DNA of 64,000 nt from Desmonostoc muscorum FACHB-395 (lineage in GTDB: Bacteria > Cyanobacteriota > Cyanobacteriia > Cyanobacteriales > Nostocaceae): NCBI RefSeq assembly GCF_014698035.1, contig NZ_JACJSF010000036.1:1-64000 (forward strand), read 5' to 3'. Position 1 is the stretch's first letter; each line of letters starts with the position of its first letter. This document shows positions 63,591 to 64,000 of the stretch, in pieces. The translations under genes were made by a program, and so were the position numbers. The notes beneath the pieces are model-generated. The model searched no databases. It saw only the letters and a list, made by a program, of their open reading frames with translations, and had not been told where the DNA came from.

Positions 63591-64000
63591 TTAAGACAAT
63601 TGCAAAACTGACTTTTTCTTGGCTCGACGGGTCATAACTGAAGCAGCACCCACAAAACCAATCGCAAAAACTCCTAATAGAGAAGAAGACTCAGGAACTG
63701 CTGTAACGACATTCCCGGTAATACTCTTGTAGCCAGTGGCGACTGTGTGATTATCTGATTCAAAACCAGTTCCACCAATATTGGTGAATTTAACCTGATC
63801 AAAAGTTCCGGCAACATCGTAGAAGTTGATGAACGCAAAGGGTTCGTTACTATCCTGACCTTTGTAAGTAGAAGTAGGATTACCATTGTAGCCGCCTGAA
63901 TTTGGTAGCTTTCCGATATAGCTAGCCACATCAGCAGTAGTAATTCTTTCTACAAGATTACCTTTTGAATAAAATTCAAGTACGTTACTAGCGTCTCCCG
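63591..64000 (-). CDS. PEP-CTERM sorting-domain protein, 5' end outside the window
   Basis: The frame is open from the window edge (first readable residues GDASNVLEFYSKGNLVERIT) and ends at 63591, so only the last 136 codons are seen. The end has the PEP-CTERM pattern: VPESSS (Pro-Glu-Ser instead of Pro-Glu-Pro), a membrane segment GVFAIGFVGAASVMT and the basic RRAKKK. Such proteins are exported and processed by an exosortase. The extracellular part is Gly/Asn/Thr-rich beta structure with no known enzyme motif. Confidence 0.85.
   Translation of the reverse strand, partial: GDASNVLEFYSKGNLVERITTADVASYIGKLPNSGGYNGNPTSTYKGQDSNEPFAFINFYDVAGTFDQVKFTNIGGTGFESDNHTVATGYKSITGNVVTAVPESSSLLGVFAIGFVGAASVMTRRAKKKSVLQLS

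Noticed and set aside
1..64000. tRNA, rRNA, tmRNA or self-splicing intron
   Set aside because: I looked for T-loop patterns and rRNA motifs by eye and found none; a tRNAscan-SE or Infernal run would be decisive.

Overview
The window looks like chromosomal DNA of a filamentous, nitrogen-fixing (probably heterocyst-forming) cyanobacterium of the Nostoc/Anabaena type. This is judged from the gene content: cytochrome b6f genes petB and petD, a CnfR/PatB-type nitrogen-fixation regulator beside coxBAC and an FdxB-type ferredoxin, a kdp operon with a shortened KdpD, a group 2 sigma factor and a BT1-type transporter. The very frequent GCGATCGC (HIP1) octamer and the tandem heptamer repeats between genes point the same way. 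I saw no rRNA, tRNA, CRISPR array, prophage or intact transposase gene.

Layout. 1-12.8 kb: a CBS-domain protein that stops where a kinase would normally follow, a decayed NB-ARC/WD40 gene, a membrane nucleotide cyclase with a c-type heme motif, an unusual GH13 protein, a Coq4-family protein, a flavin monooxygenase pair and a three-gene operon of unknown function. 12.8-23.5 kb: a nitrogen-fixation/heterocyst neighbourhood with cysK, an ArsC-like nitrogenase-associated protein, a cysteine-dioxygenase-like cupin, a possible small gene, a helical-repeat protein, coxC-coxA-coxB, fdxB and cnfR. 23.6-33.5 kb: a sucrase/ferredoxin-like protein, a tight operon of Mut7-C RNase, ROK sugar kinase and HAD phosphatase, then proB, a YqeG-type phosphatase, a nuclease-like gene split by a small transposon-like element, and DUF3727, ruvX and GNAT genes. 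33.7-48 kb: small membrane or exported proteins, an RDD-pentapeptide protein, a glycosyltransferase with a GDP-mannose dehydratase, an anti-sigma-type ATPase, petBD, a C-terminal processing protease, an acetyltransferase and sigC. 48-60 kb: priA, a two-component pair, and kdpA-kdpB-(broken small gene)-kdpC-kdpD. 60-64 kb: a carotenoid oxygenase, a BT1 transporter and the 3' part of a PEP-CTERM protein gene.

How the genes may work together. CnfR, FdxB, Cox, CysK, the cupin and the nitrogenase-associated protein fit a low-oxygen, iron-sulfur-demanding program in which a terminal oxidase consumes O2 and the ferredoxin and cysteine genes support nitrogenase. The kdp genes form a high-affinity K+ pump, with a KdpD sensor stub downstream and a separate histidine kinase/NarL-type regulator pair divergently upstream.

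The most notable observations are: a 123-bp element with 13-bp terminal inverted repeats and a 10-bp target duplication whose removal exactly restores a broken nuclease-like gene; an 11-nt perfect match to the recognition sequence of the small RNA Yfr1 on the ribosome-binding site of an outer-membrane-barrel-like gene; intergenic repeat DNA that has become coding sequence in priA, coxB and a ROK kinase; a GH13 protein lacking domain B and several active-site residues; and a heme-motif cyclase with residues typical of guanylate cyclases.
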